Origin: Clostridia bacterium
GTDB lineage: Bacteria; Bacillota; Clostridia; Oscillospirales; CAG-382
Assembly: GCA_017381715.1 (NCBI GenBank)
Contig: JAFOBR010000075.1
Location: forward strand, 1-32,305
DNA: 32,305 bases
Reading direction: 5' to 3'
Shown one piece after another: positions 15,734-23,944 of the stretch. Under the pieces are notes generated by a model. It was not told the origin of the DNA. It saw only the letters and a list, made by a program, of their open reading frames with translations, and did not search any database. Every line of letters begins with the position of its first letter. Position 1 is the stretch's first letter. A program made the translations under genes and the position numbers.

Positions 15734-17524
15734 ATGAAAATAACAAGCGATATAAAATATATAGGAGTTAACGATAAAAAAGTTGATCTTTTTGAAGGAC
15801 AGTACGTTGTGCCCAACGGAATTTCTTATAATTCATACGTTATACTGGACGAAAAGATTGCCGTTATGGACACGGTAGACGCAAACTTCACCCACGAATG
15901 GCTGGATAACCTGCAAAACGTACTGGAAGGCAGATCACCGGATTACCTTGTAATACAACATATGGAGCCCGACCATTCCGCCAATATAGTAAACTTCATA
16001 AAAACCTACCCCAATGCAAAAATAGTTTCTTCCGCAAAGGCGTTCGCTATGATGAAAAACTTTTTCGGTACGGATTTTGCGGAAAAGCAGGTAGTTGTGG
16101 GAGAAGGCGACACCCTTTCTCTGGGCAAGCATATTCTTAATTTCGTTGCAGCACCCATGGTTCATTGGCCCGAGGTTATCGTAACCTACGACAGCACGGA
16201 TAAGGTGCTCTTTTCCGCAGACGGGTTTGGTAAATTCGGCGCATTGGATACACAGGAAGACTGGGCGTGCGAGGCGAGAAGATACTATATCGGCATAGTG
16301 GGCAAATACGGCGCACAGGTGCAAAATCTGCTCAAAAAGGCTGCCGGTCTTGATATACAGATAATCTGTCCTTTACACGGTCCCGTGCTTACGGAAAATC
16401 TCGGTTATTATATAAACCTTTACGATACCTGGTCAAGCTACCGTCCCGAGGAAGAGGGCATAGTTATTGCGTACACATCTGTTTACGGAAACACAAAAAA
16501 GGCGGTAATGCTTCTTGCGGAAAAGCTGAAGCAAAGAGGATGCCCCAAGGTTGTGGTAAACGACCTTGCCCGCTGTGATATGGCAGAGGCTGTTGAGGAT
16601 GCGTTCAGATACAGTAAAATCGTTCTTGCAACCACCACCTACAACGCAGAAATATTCCCCTATATGCGCGAGTTTATAAACCATCTTACCGAGCGCGTCT
16701 TCCAAAACCGCACCGTGGCATTTATAGAAAACGGATCCTGGGCGCCCTTGGCGGCAAAGGTTATGAAGGATATGCTTGCAAAAAGCAAGAATTTATCCTT
16801 TGCGGAAAACACCGTAAAGATACTTTCTGCGCTTAATGACGAAAGCACCTTACAGCTTGACAATCTGACAGACGAACTGTGCAAAGAATATCTTGCTTTG
16901 CAGGATTCCACCGCAAACAAAAACGATCTTACCGCACTGTTCAAGATCGGCTACGGTCTGTACGTTGTTACCTCCAATGACGGAAAGAAGGATAACGGAC
17001 TTATAGTAAACACCGTGACTCAGGTTACAAACACCCCCAACAGAATTGCGGTAACCATCAACAAAGATTCTTATTCCCACCACGTTATAAAGCAGACGGG
17101 AAAGATGAATATTAACTGCCTTTCCGAAGAAGCGCCTTTTTCCGTATTCGAAACCTTTGGATTTGTAAGCGGAAGAAACGCAGATAAATTCGCAAACATT
17201 ACTCCTTTAAGATCTGATAACGGTTTGGCATTTCTGCCCAGATATATAAATTCCTTTATGTCCCTCAAGGTAGAACAGTACGTGGATCTGGATACTCACG
17301 GAATGTTTATATGCTCTATAACCGAATCCAGAGTAATATCCGATAAAAACACCATGACCTACACCTATTATCAGGACAACGTAAAGCCCAAGCCCCAAAC
17401 AGAAGGCAAGAAAGGCTACGTATGCAAGATATGCGGCTGGATCTACGAGGGCGACACACTGCCCGAAGATATTGTTTGCCCCTTGTGCAAGCACGGCGCA
17501 AGCGATTTTGAAGAAATAAAATAA
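15734..17524 (+). CDS. Multidomain flavodiiron protein with flavin reductase and rubredoxin domains
   Basis: This 596-residue protein should reduce O2 to water and/or NO to N2O, protecting an anaerobe. A metallo-beta-lactamase-like diiron domain (1-245) has all expected ligands: His76, Glu78, Asp80, His144, Asp163 and His215, plus His81. A flavodoxin domain follows (about 245-385, FMN loop TSVYGNT). A flavin-reductase-like domain (about 400-550) and a C-terminal rubredoxin (562-596, CKIC and CPLC) complete it. The fusion brings its own electron chain to the diiron centre. It opens a four-gene operon with superoxide reductase, rubredoxin and a BFD protein, with gaps of 40 bases or less. AGAGGTG precedes the ATG. 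Confidence 0.95.
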   Translation: MKITSDIKYIGVNDKKVDLFEGQYVVPNGISYNSYVILDEKIAVMDTVDANFTHEWLDNLQNVLEGRSPDYLVIQHMEPDHSANIVNFIKTYPNAKIVSSAKAFAMMKNFFGTDFAEKQVVVGEGDTLSLGKHILNFVAAPMVHWPEVIVTYDSTDKVLFSADGFGKFGALDTQEDWACEARRYYIGIVGKYGAQVQNLLKKAAGLDIQIICPLHGPVLTENLGYYINLYDTWSSYRPEEEGIVIAYTSVYGNTKKAVMLLAEKLKQRGCPKVVVNDLARCDMAEAVEDAFRYSKIVLATTTYNAEIFPYMREFINHLTERVFQNRTVAFIENGSWAPLAAKVMKDMLAKSKNLSFAENTVKILSALNDESTLQLDNLTDELCKEYLALQDSTANKNDLTALFKIGYGLYVVTSNDGKKDNGLIVNTVTQVTNTPNRIAVTINKDSYSHHVIKQTGKMNINCLSEEAPFSVFETFGFVSGRNADKFANITPLRSDNGLAFLPRYINSFMSLKVEQYVDLDTHGMFICSITESRVISDKNTMTYTYYQDNVKPKPQTEGKKGYVCKICGWIYEGDTLPEDIVCPLCKHGASDFEEIK

Positions 17525-17564
17525 ATTTTAAAAATAAAAACAAAACACACGGAGGATTAATTTT

Positions 17565-17951
17565 ATGTGTAACGAAACAAGATTTTACATTTGCGAGCAT
17601 TGCGGAAACATTGTCGGTATGATCCACTCATCCGGCGTACCCGTAGTTTGCTGCGGTCAGAAAATGACTCTTATTGAAGCAGGTACTGTTGAAGCAAGCA
17701 GAGAAAAGCATATTCCCGTAGTTAACGTTGAGGGCAATACCGTTAAGGTTTCCGTTGGCAGCGTTGAGCACCCCATGACCGAAGAACACAGTATTACCTG
17801 GGTATATCTCCAGACCGACAAGGGCGGACAAAGAAAGTGCCTTAACCCCGGCGAAAAGCCCGAAGTAACCTTTGCCGTTGCAGACGAAAAGCCTGTAGCT
17901 GTTTACGCTTACTGCAACCTCCACGGTTTGTGGAAAGCAGACGTTGAATAA
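17565..17951 (+). CDS. dfx: Desulfoferrodoxin, class II superoxide reductase
   Basis: This 128-residue protein reduces superoxide to hydrogen peroxide without making O2. The N-terminal desulforedoxin domain binds one Fe with Cys10, Cys13, Cys29 and Cys30. The C-terminal active site has the Fe(His)4Cys ligands His49, His69, His75, His120 and Cys117, and the conserved EKH motif with Lys48. Its length is standard for the two-iron class. It lies 40 bases after the flavodiiron gene and follows a strong GGAGG site; the rubredoxin encoded next is the usual electron donor. Confidence 0.96.
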   Translation: MCNETRFYICEHCGNIVGMIHSSGVPVVCCGQKMTLIEAGTVEASREKHIPVVNVEGNTVKVSVGSVEHPMTEEHSITWVYLQTDKGGQRKCLNPGEKPEVTFAVADEKPVAVYAYCNLHGLWKADVE

Positions 17952-17984
17952 TAAATACATCGATATTGAACGGAGGAAAATAAT

Positions 17985-18140
17985 ATGAAATACGTATGTG
18001 AAATTTGCGGTTTTACCTATGACGAAGCTTTGGGCGATCCTGACAGAGGCATTGCTCCCGGCACCAAATTTGAAGACCTTCCCGAAGACTTTGAATGCGC
18101 CGTTTGCGGTGTTGGCAAAGATAACTTCAGTGCTGAATGA
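17985..18140 (+). CDS. Rubredoxin
   Basis: This 51-residue electron carrier binds one Fe through Cys5, Cys8, Cys38 and Cys41 (CEIC and CAVC). The pattern [15 protein letters not shown] and the GVGKDNF end are typical of rubredoxins. The second loop has CAVCG in place of the usual CPxCG. CGGAGG lies seven to eight bases before the ATG. It likely donates electrons to the superoxide reductase and to the flavodiiron protein, both encoded just upstream. Its last codons overlap the start of the next gene (ATGA). Confidence 0.95.
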   Translation: MKYVCEICGFTYDEALGDPDRGIAPGTKFEDLPEDFECAVCGVGKDNFSAE

Positions 18141-18352
18141 TTATGAGAGAAAATTATGTAGTGTGCAATTGCAAACAGGTAAGCTATGCCGATATAGCGA
18201 ATGCACTTGGAAACAACAATAAATTTGAAAATGTACTTGAAGCGTTTAATTCCGTTCAACAGGTTACTCATTGTTCCACGGGATGCGGCGGATGCCACCA
18301 AAAGGTTTTGGATATTATCTCCGAAATCATGATGGGACACGAAAAAGTGTAA
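18137..18352 (+). CDS. BFD-like [2Fe-2S] protein
   Basis: This 71-residue protein resembles bacterioferritin-associated ferredoxin and the BFD domain of NirB/NifU-type proteins. Cys10 and Cys12 (VCNCKQV) plus Cys50 and Cys53 (CGGC) are the expected cluster ligands; Cys46 is extra. The ATG overlaps the rubredoxin stop (ATGA), so translation is probably coupled; a second ATG at 18143 is possible. It closes the flavodiiron operon before the terminator at 18381. A role in electron transfer or iron release is the family expectation; the partner is unknown. Confidence 0.88.
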   Translation: MIMRENYVVCNCKQVSYADIANALGNNNKFENVLEAFNSVQQVTHCSTGCGGCHQKVLDIISEIMMGHEKV

Positions 18353-18380
18353 ATTCACAAAAAACACATCAAGAAACATA

Positions 18381-18413
18381 AAAGTACCGGCGGTACAACA
18401 CAGCCGGTACTTT
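18381..18413 (+). terminator. Rho-independent terminator of the flavodiiron operon
   Basis: Eleven-base arms AAAGTACCGGC and GCCGGTACTTT are followed by TT. Only 23 bases separate it from the ZIP transporter start, so that gene depends on read-through or an unseen promoter. Confidence 0.85.
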
Positions 18414-18436
18414 TTAGATAACGTGAGAAAAACTAT

Positions 18437-19189
18437 ATGGAAATGGTATTATTAACGGCGCTGGGTGTGGGCGGCGCAACCATATTCGGTTCCGTGATCG
18501 GATTTGTGTTTAAAAAAATATCCCACAAGTTTTCGGATATCGTGCTGTCCTTTGCGGCAGGAGTAATGCTTGCCGCCGCCGTGCTGGGGCTTATACTCCC
18601 CTCTCTGGATTACGGCGGAAAATACGGACTTATCGTCACGGTGGCGGGCGTGTTTGCAGGCGCTTTATGCCTTAATCTTATTGATAAGCTGGTGCCTCAC
18701 CTACACCGTCTTGTTGGCCCGGATTCAGAACAACACAGCAACGCAAATTTAAGCAAGGTATTGCTGTTTGTCGCCGCTATCGCCATACATAACCTGCCCG
18801 AAGGAATTGCGGCAGGTGTGGGATTCGGTTCGGGCGATACTTCCCAAGCGCTTATTATCGCAGGGGGAATCGCTTTGCAGAATATCCCCGAGGGTATGGT
18901 AATTATCGGCCCTATGCTTGCTGCAGGCGTATCCCCGAAAAAGACTTTCCTGTGCGCTATGGCTACCGGAGTGGTAGAGGTAATCGGCACCCTTATCGGA
19001 TATTTTGCGGTAAGTATTGCTTCTGTAATACTTCCCTTTGCCCTTGCGTTTGCGGGAGGAACCATGCTTTACGTTATAAGCGATGAAATGATCCCCGAAA
19101 CCCACGCTCACGGACATCAAAGAGGCGCCACCTATTCCCTGCTTGTCGGCTTTTGCGTAATGCTTATAACAGATACTTTGCTGGGATAA
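18437..19189 (+). CDS. ZIP family divalent metal transporter
   Basis: This 250-residue membrane protein has about eight helices and is related to ZupT. The metal path motifs are HNLPEG (118-123) in helix 4 and QNIPEG (148-153) in helix 5. A His-rich loop ETHAHGH (221-227) lies near the C-terminus, which is unusual because the ZIP His loop is normally between helices 3 and 4; that loop here (84-105) also has several histidines. It would import Zn, Fe or Mn. Its ribosome site is weak and no promoter is visible after the preceding terminator. Its place behind the iron-dependent stress operon may reflect metal supply, which is only a suggestion. Confidence 0.92.
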   Translation: MEMVLLTALGVGGATIFGSVIGFVFKKISHKFSDIVLSFAAGVMLAAAVLGLILPSLDYGGKYGLIVTVAGVFAGALCLNLIDKLVPHLHRLVGPDSEQHSNANLSKVLLFVAAIAIHNLPEGIAAGVGFGSGDTSQALIIAGGIALQNIPEGMVIIGPMLAAGVSPKKTFLCAMATGVVEVIGTLIGYFAVSIASVILPFALAFAGGTMLYVISDEMIPETHAHGHQRGATYSLLVGFCVMLITDTLLG

Positions 19190-19207
19190 AAATATAACCA
19201 AAAACAG

Positions 19208-19237
19208 ATAAGACGGTTTGTTTTAAAACCGTCTTAT
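19208..19237. terminator. Rho-independent terminator after the ZIP gene
   Basis: Perfect 12-base arms ATAAGACGGTTT and AAACCGTCTTAT are followed by TTTT. Confidence 0.88.
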
Positions 19238-19251
19238 TTTCTATATAACTA

Positions 19252-19280
19252 TTGAATAATATCGAAAAATATGGTAAACT
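19252..19280 (+). promoter_or_regulatory. Sigma-A promoter of the DUF4855 lipoprotein gene
   Basis: TTGAAT (19252-19257) and TAAACT (19275-19280) are 17 bases apart with TG at 19272-19273. GGAGG and the ATG at 19310 follow. Confidence 0.65.
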
Positions 19281-19309
19281 GAATTTAATACACATACGGA
19301 GGCGACGAT

Positions 19310-22300
19310 ATGTCAAAAAGAGCACAGCAGATATTCACTCTGCTTATTATCGCGGCGATGTTACTGCCCGTATTTGCGGGATGTGTAACGCCGGATTCGG
19401 ATAATTCCGATACAAGCGTAAACATTTCCGAAACGGAAAGCGAAGTGCAGGAAGACAAGGGGGATCCTGTAACAGAGCCCGAGTTTTCCACCGTAATAAG
19501 CACGGGTAAGCCTTACACTACTTCCATAGAAGCGGGTGAAAAGTACCCTGACTCATACGGTATAGAACTTACCGACAACATAACCGGTCCTGCGGGAAGC
19601 GCTGAATATAATGACGTGAATTATGTAGGTTATCCGGGCGGAACGCTTACCATAACTCTGGATCTTGGCAAGATTCACACAAAAATATACGAAGTGAGGA
19701 TGGGTTATCTTTCCACTACCAATGCGGGAATCGCTCCTCCTTCCGGAGTTAAAATAAAGATTTCAAAGGACGGAAGAAAGTATACGGATGCGGGTGAAAT
19801 GACCATACCCGAATACGTTGACGGCGACCGCCTTGAAGCCGTATTCACATCCGAATACTATATAAGAGCTCGTTACATAAGATTAGAAATTTCAAAGCTG
19901 AACACCTGGATCTTCCTGGATGAAATATCCGTAATATCCGACGAAATGAAAAAGCAAAGCCCTGACGAAATATTCCGTGATGCCGTAAAAGCGGCTTATG
20001 ATAATCTCGGAACCGTAAAATACGAGGGCGGCGAAGCACCCGACAAAGAGCTGGCATTACAGCTTGTGAGCAAGGGCTGCAAGTACACACTTTCGGCAGA
20101 AACCGCAAGTGGATTTGCAGATAACGGCAAATATCTTACCGATGGTAACATAACCGGAGTGTACGAGTTGGGAAAATGGGTAGGATTTGATGGCGGCGAT
20201 GCTGTTGCAATAACTGTTGACCTGGGAGAAAAACGTGAGGATATGAGCGAATTTCGCCTCACCTGCTATGCCAACAATGCCACAAAACGGTATATGCCCG
20301 TTGCAGTAACTTATGCAGTGAGTGACAATAACACCGATTTCACCGATATAGGCAGAATTTACGGTGTATATTCGGGACAAAGCATATACGAATTCCCTCT
20401 GGTGCTTGATAAATGCGCATCGGGCAGATACGTAAGATTTACTCTTGAAGCTACCGATACCAAAAAGTATATTATTGAAGAAGCGGCTGTATATGCCAAC
20501 ACCGGAGTTATCGAAACCGGCTCTTTCTTTGATCCTCTGGTATTCGAAACAGAAACCAAAAAATGGGAAAAGATTTCTTATGAAACCGTGAATCTGATAC
20601 AAGGTAACATACAGCAAATATTCATTCCCGAGCACATAACCGGCGTTTCCGGAGATGTGTCCAAGCCTAACTCCCCCGTTATAACTGACGGAAAAAAGGC
20701 CACAAGCAACGAAATTCACAACGGACAATTCTTTAAATTCCAAAGTGCATCGGCCCCTATCGAAATATATTATGATCTGGGTGATATGGCAGCTGTAAAA
20801 TCATTTACGGCACAGTTTACCCACCGTATTCCCTGGGGGGTTCAGGCGCCCTTCAAGGTAGCAGTGTTCTTGTCCGATGATGCGAAAACATGGTACAATG
20901 CGGGAACAATGAAGGTTGAGCCCATCAGCGATAACACACTGGTATCCGCATCCTTTGAAATGAAATCGGCGGTGCAAGCAAGGTATATTTGTTTCTCGCT
21001 TCTGTCCTGTGGCTGGCTGGGAATAAGCGAGCTTGAGGCTTTCGGCACCACGGCGACGGGCGGTGCACCCAGGCTTAATAACAGCGGACTTAAGACCCGC
21101 GAGGAAAGCGTTATCGGATACAAGGAGCCGTCCAAAGACCTGTTAAACGGCGCAAAGGACCTTTGCCTGCTGTATCACGGTCCCAGGCTTAACGGATTCG
21201 ACGTAGAAAAGCTTATTCCCTATCTGGGATACGTTGATACCGATAAAAATATTACCGATACTATGTCTGATAGCTTTTTGTTCCTTAACAGCGGCGGCTT
21301 TCCTTCCGGAAACTCACCTTCTCAAGGGTACAAGGAAAGTGATATACAATGGATAGTCGACGATCTGTTTACGGAAGGCAAAAACATACTCGCTTTGGAA
21401 GAAGCGGCAGGTCAGGTAAAATCGGCATTAAGTCTTGACGACAGCTTTAAATACGGTCTGACCGTAGCTCTGTATATGCCTCCCGCAGAACTGAAATTAG
21501 AGGACAAGATAAAGTCTGTCGAAGAACAAATAATCCTGTTTGAAGAAAATTACAACAAGTATAATTTCAAAAACATTGAGCTCATTGGATATTACTGGTT
21601 TGACGAGGGCGTATACCCCAAGGAAAATGAACCCGAGCTTGTAATGGCAGTGAGCGATATGGTTCACGAAAAGGGTCTGGACTTCATTTGGATTCCTTGG
21701 TTCTGTGCATCCGGCGTGGATTCCTGGCAAGATTTCGGTTTCGACGTTGCTTGTATGCAGCCCGGATACGTATTTAAGGAAGAAGTACTCGAAAGCAGAC
21801 TCGAATATGCCGCCAATATGGCAAAATATTACGGAATGGGAATCGAGATAGAAATCGCATCCGCTACGTTTAACAATGCTAATCTTTACAGAAGATACCT
21901 GGAGTATCTGGCAGGCGGCGCAAAATACGGATACCTGGAAAACTGCGTTCACATGTATTATCAGGAAATATACTGCTATTACGATGCGGCAACAGCAGGC
22001 GGAAAAATGCGGTTGATCTATGATTATACTTACCAGTTTATAAAAGGCACATTATCCGTCCATCCCGAAGCACTGGAAGATGTTTCGGTAAATGGCGGAA
22101 AGAACGAGATTATATTCGGACAGATAATGACCGACGTTCCTTCCCAATACACCTTTGATATAGTTTCTATGCCCGAAAACGGCACCATATCTTTGGCAAA
22201 CGACGGAACCTTCACTTACTTCCCCGAAAAAGATTTTACGGGAGAAGTAACCTTTACTTACACTTATAACACAGGATTCGGTGAATCTGAAATCTGCACG

Positions 22301-22321
22301 GCAGAAATAACAGTAGAATAA
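19310..22321 (+). CDS. Large lipoprotein with discoidin-like, DUF4855 and Ig-like domains
   Basis: This is a 1003-residue surface protein. The signal peptide ends in the lipobox FAGC (Cys25), followed by an acidic Ser/Thr/Asp-rich linker to about 60. Three F5/8 type C (discoidin-like) carbohydrate-binding folds are likely at about 80-210, 265-400 and 450-580, each ending in the typical RY(I/V)R.. or RYI.F pattern. Residues 612-915 match the DUF4855 family (DLCLLYHG start, TIM-barrel character), with a conserved YYWFDE (761-766) that could hold acidic catalytic residues. Residues 922-1003 form an Ig/cadherin-like domain (PENGT...GTFTY.P..DFTG). Glycan binding and perhaps hydrolysis are likely, but the substrate is unknown. 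It has its own promoter and terminator. Confidence 0.85.
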   Translation: MSKRAQQIFTLLIIAAMLLPVFAGCVTPDSDNSDTSVNISETESEVQEDKGDPVTEPEFSTVISTGKPYTTSIEAGEKYPDSYGIELTDNITGPAGSAEYNDVNYVGYPGGTLTITLDLGKIHTKIYEVRMGYLSTTNAGIAPPSGVKIKISKDGRKYTDAGEMTIPEYVDGDRLEAVFTSEYYIRARYIRLEISKLNTWIFLDEISVISDEMKKQSPDEIFRDAVKAAYDNLGTVKYEGGEAPDKELALQLVSKGCKYTLSAETASGFADNGKYLTDGNITGVYELGKWVGFDGGDAVAITVDLGEKREDMSEFRLTCYANNATKRYMPVAVTYAVSDNNTDFTDIGRIYGVYSGQSIYEFPLVLDKCASGRYVRFTLEATDTKKYIIEEAAVYANTGVIETGSFFDPLVFETETKKWEKISYETVNLIQGNIQQIFIPEHITGVSGDVSKPNSPVITDGKKATSNEIHNGQFFKFQSASAPIEIYYDLGDMAAVKSFTAQFTHRIPWGVQAPFKVAVFLSDDAKTWYNAGTMKVEPISDNTLVSASFEMKSAVQARYICFSLLSCGWLGISELEAFGTTATGGAPRLNNSGLKTREESVIGYKEPSKDLLNGAKDLCLLYHGPRLNGFDVEKLIPYLGYVDTDKNITDTMSDSFLFLNSGGFPSGNSPSQGYKESDIQWIVDDLFTEGKNILALEEAAGQVKSALSLDDSFKYGLTVALYMPPAELKLEDKIKSVEEQIILFEENYNKYNFKNIELIGYYWFDEGVYPKENEPELVMAVSDMVHEKGLDFIWIPWFCASGVDSWQDFGFDVACMQPGYVFKEEVLESRLEYAANMAKYYGMGIEIEIASATFNNANLYRRYLEYLAGGAKYGYLENCVHMYYQEIYCYYDAATAGGKMRLIYDYTYQFIKGTLSVHPEALEDVSVNGGKNEIIFGQIMTDVPSQYTFDIVSMPENGTISLANDGTFTYFPEKDFTGEVTFTYTYNTGFGESEICTAEITVE

Positions 22322-22325
22322 ACCT

Positions 22326-22359
22326 TTCCCCCGAGAAGCTTTGCAGTTTCTTGGGGGAA
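22326..22359 (+). terminator. Terminator after the DUF4855 gene (GCTTCTCGGGG family, inverted copy)
   Basis: The arms TTCCCCCGAGAAGCT and AGTTTCTTGGGGGAA are largely complementary and are followed by TTTTTT. The left arm is the reverse complement of the shared 11-base core (22329-22339). Confidence 0.85.
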
Positions 22360-22481
22360 TTTTTTAATCTGATGTAACCGAAAACGGTTTTGAAAAGTAT
22401 TATTATATGAACAGTTTGTAAAATATTACCGTTTTTTGTGTTTTTTGATGTGAGATTTAGTCATTTTTGACAGAAGTGATG

Positions 22482-22510
22482 TTGAATCTATTAATTCATT
22501 ATGATATAAT
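22482..22510 (+). promoter_or_regulatory. Sigma-A promoter of the AAA-MBG-transglutaminase operon
   Basis: TTGAAT (22482-22487) and a perfect TATAAT (22505-22510) are 17 bases apart with TG at 22502-22503. No other promoter of this quality is seen within the operon up to 28642. Confidence 0.75.
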
Positions 22511-22560
22511 ACACATATAAAGGTGAATAATACTTTTTTTCGTAAAAAGGAGATGGGTTT

Positions 22561-23901
22561 ATGAACGAAATTATGTCCTGTATATATACTTTTTGTTATA
22601 TCCCGCAAATGTCTGCGGGGTCTTCCCTTTTTGATTTTTTCTCTACTCCTTATGCTATCGGGATGTATCTGGCAATACTTATGTTCCTTGTTGCGGTAAT
22701 ATCGGGTGCTGTACTGATCGCTTTGCATATGATGCGCAAGGATGCGGAGAACATTCGAAGTAATTCGCCATACGGCGAAGCCGGAGCAGTAGGTGCAGAG
22801 AAAACCGTTGCGGATACAAGCGCTTCCCGTTTTTCCCAGCTGGCAAGAATAGACGAGGAGCTAAGCAAAAGTACCGCCGATGTCCCCTACGACACCTGTG
22901 AGCTTGACGAGCTTTGCGAAAAATTCCGCGAATATGCGGCAGGAAAGCTGGGGCTGTATTACGATATATCGGATATCCGCCGTTTTATCGCGGGAATGGG
23001 AATTTCCAAGCTTATTATTCTCCGCGGCATGTCGGGTACCGGAAAGACATCACTCGCTTATGCGGCGGGAGAATTCTTCGGCAATTCCTCCACTGTTGTT
23101 CCCATTCAGCCTATGTGGAAAGAAAGATCCGATATGATCGGGTATTTCAACGAATTTACCAAAAAGTTCAACGAAACCACCATGCTGTGCAAGCTTTACG
23201 AAGCGGGTGGGAAAGGCGACGTATATATTACTGTTTTGGACGAAGTAAACATTTCCAGAATAGAATATTATTTTGCGGAATTTCTTTCTCTCCTTGAGCT
23301 TCCCGATACAAGCAAAAGATATCTTGACGTTGTTTCCGATACCTGGAAAAACGATCCCGCCCGTCTTGTAAACGGAAAGCTGTTACTGCCCGTAAACATG
23401 TGGTTTGTGGGTACTGCCAACAACGATGATTCAACCTTTGCCATATCCGACAAGGTATACGACAGGGCCGCGGTTATTGATCTTGACAGAAAGTGTACTC
23501 CTTTCGTATGCGATACTCCCTCACCCTGCCATATTTCCTATGAAGCCTTGGCTCAATTATTTGAGAAAGCAAAGGGAAAGTACACTCTTTCAAGCGAAAG
23601 CAAGGAAAAACTTAAAAGGCTGGACGAATATCTTTCCGAAGTGTTCAGAGTATCCTTCGGCAACAGAATTATGAGGCAGATAGAGGCTTACGTGCCTGTT
23701 ATGTTAGCCTGCGGAGGAACGGAGACCGAAGCTTTGGACGATATTCTGGCGAGAAAGATACTCCGTAAATTGGAGCAGTTGAGCCCTGCTTTTGTTAAAA
23801 GCGAAAGTGATAATCTTTTAAGTTTACTTGACGAATTGTTTGGAGAAGAAGCAATGCTTCAAAGCAGACAATACATAGAAAAAATGCAAAAAGGATATTA
23901 A
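22561..23901 (+). CDS. Membrane-tethered McrB/MoxR-like AAA+ ATPase
   Basis: This is a 446-residue ATPase. A transmembrane helix lies at about 33-57, with basic residues just after it (HMMRK), so the ATPase domain is predicted to be cytoplasmic and the short N-terminus outside. The AAA+ core (about 135-345) has Walker A GMSGTGKT (156-163), Walker B ITVLDE (223-228) and a sensor-1 segment GTANNDDS (284-291), as in McrB and MoxR relatives. AGGAG precedes the ATG. It begins a three-gene operon with two membrane-anchored MBG-repeat proteins. Restriction (McrBC) is unlikely because there is no McrC or DNA-binding domain. It may power assembly or remodelling of the surface proteins, as proposed for MoxR ATPases, but this is inference. 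Confidence 0.85.
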   Translation: MNEIMSCIYTFCYIPQMSAGSSLFDFFSTPYAIGMYLAILMFLVAVISGAVLIALHMMRKDAENIRSNSPYGEAGAVGAEKTVADTSASRFSQLARIDEELSKSTADVPYDTCELDELCEKFREYAAGKLGLYYDISDIRRFIAGMGISKLIILRGMSGTGKTSLAYAAGEFFGNSSTVVPIQPMWKERSDMIGYFNEFTKKFNETTMLCKLYEAGGKGDVYITVLDEVNISRIEYYFAEFLSLLELPDTSKRYLDVVSDTWKNDPARLVNGKLLLPVNMWFVGTANNDDSTFAISDKVYDRAAVIDLDRKCTPFVCDTPSPCHISYEALAQLFEKAKGKYTLSSESKEKLKRLDEYLSEVFRVSFGNRIMRQIEAYVPVMLACGGTETEALDDILARKILRKLEQLSPAFVKSESDNLLSLLDELFGEEAMLQSRQYIEKMQKGY

Positions 23902-23944
23902 GCCTTTAGGATTTAAAAGCAGCCTTATTTATGGGAGGCAAAAA

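Noticed and set aside
20057..20743. Minus-strand open frame of 228 codons inside the DUF4855 gene
   Set aside because: It lies opposite a region with clear discoidin-like patterns and has no start signals.
22376..22389. Small hairpin AACCG-AAAA-CGGTT in the gap before the ATPase gene
   Set aside because: The five-base stem is too short to support a terminator or RNA call, and a better terminator lies just upstream.
22561..23901. McrBC-type restriction system
   Set aside because: The ATPase resembles McrB, but there is no McrC nuclease and no DNA-binding domain, and it has a membrane helix and surface-protein neighbours.
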